Origin: Promethearchaeia archaeon | GTDB taxonomy: Archaea; Asgardarchaeota; Lokiarchaeia; Sigyniarchaeales; SOKP01 | Length of the DNA stretch: 46,108 nucleotides | Reading direction: 5' to 3' | Assembly: GCA_029856085.1 (NCBI GenBank) | Contig: JAHQWI010000066.1 | Coordinates: 1-46,108, forward strand | Shown here: in pieces, positions 44,728 to 46,108 of the stretch | How positions within the stretch are numbered: position 1 is the stretch's first letter | Layout of the letters: every line of letters begins with the position of its first letter | Translations under genes and position numbers: made by a program | Notes under the pieces: model-generated | Told to the model about the DNA's origin: nothing | Database searches by the model: none | The model's input: the letters and a program-made list of their open reading frames with translations, nothing else

Positions 44728-44786
44728 GTAATACAATTGAATTCATGGAGTTTAAATAAAAAAATAAAGAAAGTCAACTGTATTAC
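44728..44786. promoter_or_regulatory. spaced inverted repeat in the mch divergent promoter
   Basis: GTAATACAATTGA (44728-44740) and TCAACTGTATTAC (44774-44786) are inverted copies with one mismatch, 33 nt apart. The right arm ends 2 nt before the ATG at 44789. The octamer TGAATTCA also occurs next to both arms. Two half-sites across a divergent promoter suggest a regulator controlling both mch and the small zinc gene. Confidence 0.45.
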
Positions 44787-44788
44787 GA

Positions 44789-45007
44789 ATGAATTCAAGA
44801 ATACTCAATTTTTTTAGGATTAGGGAACAGAAATGGAAATGTCCAATATGCTTGGATTTTGTTGATAAAGCAGAAAGGCACGTCATGTTAGAAGTACATA
44901 CAGTACCCCCTTATCTTTTGATATTTCATATAGAGCATTATAAAGACTTCATGGAAACATTAAAAAATTACTTCGCAGATAGGAAAAGAAGCAAGACAAG
45001 ATCATGA
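44789..45007 (+). CDS. small zinc-motif protein, 72 residues
   Basis: The product has a CPIC knuckle (C18, C21) followed by H31 and H37 (C-x2-C-x9-H-x5-H, C2H2-like). An amphipathic segment (HTVPPYLLIFHIEHYKDFMETL) and a basic end (DRKRSKTRS) follow. One zinc is likely. Its stop overlaps the ATG of the next small gene (ATGA), so translation of the two is probably coupled. The function is unknown. Confidence 0.6.
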   Translation: MNSRILNFFRIREQKWKCPICLDFVDKAERHVMLEVHTVPPYLLIFHIEHYKDFMETLKNYFADRKRSKTRS

Positions 45008-45288
45008 AGAAGAAAAAGATTTTTGATGAATTTTTATACATCCCAAAAAAACCGATTTTTATCGGATTATTTTTGAATTTAGTTTTCGGGATTTTTTATA
45101 TTATAGGTCAGAATATCATCTAAGCTATATTCCTTTAGTTTTTTCTAACTTTTTCACCTTATAATATTAATGAAATATTTGAAGTGTTTATAACTCCTTT
45201 CTATTCTAATGTCATTCCTTTACTTCCTTTCTTTGAAGCTATTTTTAAATTAATGATTTATTTACATTACTACCCAATAAAATGGTAA
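45004..45288 (+). pseudogene. small membrane protein gene, probably frameshifted
   Basis: The ATG at 45004 overlaps the preceding stop (ATGA). The frame first gives 39 residues (MKKKKIFDEFLYIPKKPIFI then a hydrophobic helix) to a TAA at 45121. Immediately downstream another frame reads LSYIPLVFSNFFT, and then the first frame resumes with NINEIFEVFITPFYSNVIPL up to a TAA at 45286. Two compensating single-base shifts would give one protein of about 94 residues. The 3' end overlaps the convergent methyltransferase gene. It may be decayed, or the shifts may be sequencing errors; the 39-residue form alone could also be genuine. Confidence 0.45.
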
Positions 45289-45990
45289 AATCAAAAAAAG
45301 TTGATAGAGTACATAAATACTTAGGATATAAATTAGAAGTAGAAATGGATACCGATATTTTTTGTTATAGATGGCAGAGAAATAATAGCTAATTCGATAA
45401 GGGAAAATCCTGGGAAGAAAAAATCCAGTATTTTCATAGTATGATTGGAACTCTTCTGGATACTTTTTTTTTAATTTAATATCTCCAATATCAGAATAGA
45501 TAATCATTATGAATATAAATTGAACCCATGAGATAAAATTTCCTAACCTAAATCCATATCGATATAAGAATAATGGAAAAGCCATAATAATAATAGAGAG
45601 AATTTGAGGATGTCTTATACGTTTATATATTCTCTCTTGTACTAACCCCGCATTCTTTCTAATTCCAATTACTAGACATGCCAAAGAAATAATGAAAAGA
45701 ATAAGACCCGCTACAAATATCATTACTCTTAAATATCCCCAGTTATCTGAGAAAAAAAAAGAGTTATCTATATATGAATTCAACCAACAAAATCTAAGAT
45801 CTTTTGAAAAAGTTGTTGGATCTGCAAAAAACCAAGAAATCCAATAAAAGTGATTAAGAAATATGAAGAAACCTCCGATGAGTAACATTGGAAAGAGGAA
45901 TCCTGCTAAAACAGAACTATAAAGTACAAAAATAATAAATATTTTTATAACTCTTTCTAAAGCATTTTTTATGAGCTTTCTTATAGTCAT
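45262..45990 (-). CDS. ICMT/PEMT-like integral membrane methyltransferase
   Basis: The 242-residue protein has about five membrane helices and the family's C-terminal pattern: IYKRIRHPQILSIII (the GxYxxxRHPxY element that helps bind SAM) and KKYPEEFQSYYENTGFFLPR (the E-x-x-x-Y-x-x-Y element). Relatives methylate isoprenylcysteine, phospholipids or small molecules within the membrane. The substrate is unknown here. An Rce1-like protease elsewhere in the window makes prenyl-protein processing conceivable, but neither GTPase here ends in CaaX. It starts with a basic segment (TIRKLIKNALERVIK). Confidence 0.8.
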   Translation of the reverse strand: MTIRKLIKNALERVIKIFIIFVLYSSVLAGFLFPMLLIGGFFIFLNHFYWISWFFADPTTFSKDLRFCWLNSYIDNSFFFSDNWGYLRVMIFVAGLILFIISLACLVIGIRKNAGLVQERIYKRIRHPQILSIIIMAFPLFLYRYGFRLGNFISWVQFIFIMIIYSDIGDIKLKKKYPEEFQSYYENTGFFLPRIFPYRISYYFSAIYNKKYRYPFLLLIYILSIYVLYQLFLILPFYWVVM

Positions 45991-46028
45991 GATAATGTTC
46001 TATTTATAATTTATAAAAAAAAAGGATT

Positions 46029-46108
46029 TTATTTTATACTTCTTAGTGTTAAAATTCCTAAGATTAACGCAATAACTCCAAAAATTGGTACAGGATAAAA
46101 TACAGGAG
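46029..46108 (-). CDS. C-terminal end of a membrane protein, cut by the window edge
   Basis: The minus strand from the right edge reads PVFYPVPIFGVIALILGILT followed by LRSIK and a TAA (46029-46031). This is a hydrophobic terminal helix with a basic inside-facing end. The gene begins outside the window, upstream of the ICMT-like gene on the same strand. Too little is visible to name a family. Confidence 0.5.
   Translation of the reverse strand, partial: PVFYPVPIFGVIALILGILTLRSIK

Noticed and set aside
1-46108. tRNA, rRNA, CRISPR array, transposase
   Set aside because: I looked through the gaps on both strands for GC-rich cloverleaf-like sequence, regularly spaced repeats or transposase motifs and found none; a covariance-model search would be needed to be sure.

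Overview
The window comes from an AT-rich archaeal genome (roughly 30% G+C by eye), most likely an Asgard archaeon of the Lokiarchaeia type. The archaeal core is clear: rpl21e-rpoF-DUF655-ksgA-hemK2, Pus10, eL33, XPD, NurA, type II 3-dehydroquinate synthase and methenyl-H4MPT cyclohydrolase. Beside it sit eukaryote-like genes typical of Asgards: two Ras/Rab-like GTPases, a roadblock protein, an ESCRT-III (Snf7) protein, a presenilin-family intramembrane protease, Rce1-like CPBP proteins, an ICMT-like membrane methyltransferase, a secernin and a B-box-like zinc finger protein with a PH/GRAM-like domain. No tRNA, rRNA, CRISPR array or insertion sequence was recognised.

Layout. 1-2 kb: a peroxiredoxin-like gene read through an in-frame TGA (probable selenoprotein) with a GC-rich hairpin after its stop, a small GTPase and a CPBP protease. 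2-7.8 kb: NurA facing the ribosome/RNA polymerase operon and Pus10. 8-17 kb: roadblock protein, P-loop kinase, degenerate zinc-ribbon CPBP protein, GH57 enzyme, F420-type oxidoreductase, DHQ synthase, ESCRT-III and a MetE-like protein. 17-24 kb: the B-box/PH protein, eL33 and a five-gene minus-strand catabolic cluster (RidA, split UxaA, M20 deacylase, secernin). 24-33 kb: GT5 glycogen-synthase-like enzyme, XPD helicase and a complete gcvT-H-PA-PB glycine cleavage operon. 33-38.5 kb: membrane proteins, the second GTPase, an interrupted FrhB-like iron-sulfur protein and a 3-hydroxyacyl-CoA dehydrogenase. 38.5-46.1 kb: presenilin, archaemetzincin, GT4 glycosyltransferase, small unknown genes, Mch, an ICMT-like protein and the 3' end of one more membrane protein gene.

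Together the genes suggest an anaerobe with tetrahydromethanopterin and glycine one-carbon metabolism, F420 chemistry, amino-acid and acyl-CoA catabolism, glycogen-like storage and Asgard membrane and signalling machinery.

The most unusual signals are the selenocysteine peroxiredoxin with its candidate SECIS; an FrhB-like gene split inside its first iron-sulfur motif by a 31-nt segment flanked by CATG repeats; twin TGTGA/TCACA palindromes upstream of that gene; a presenilin with all three family motifs; and an archaemetzincin whose zinc motif is one residue too long. Several genes (XPD, hydroxyacyl-CoA dehydrogenase, FrhB, a small membrane gene at 45 kb) have frame breaks or lack a usable start codon, so read-level verification is needed before interpreting them biologically.
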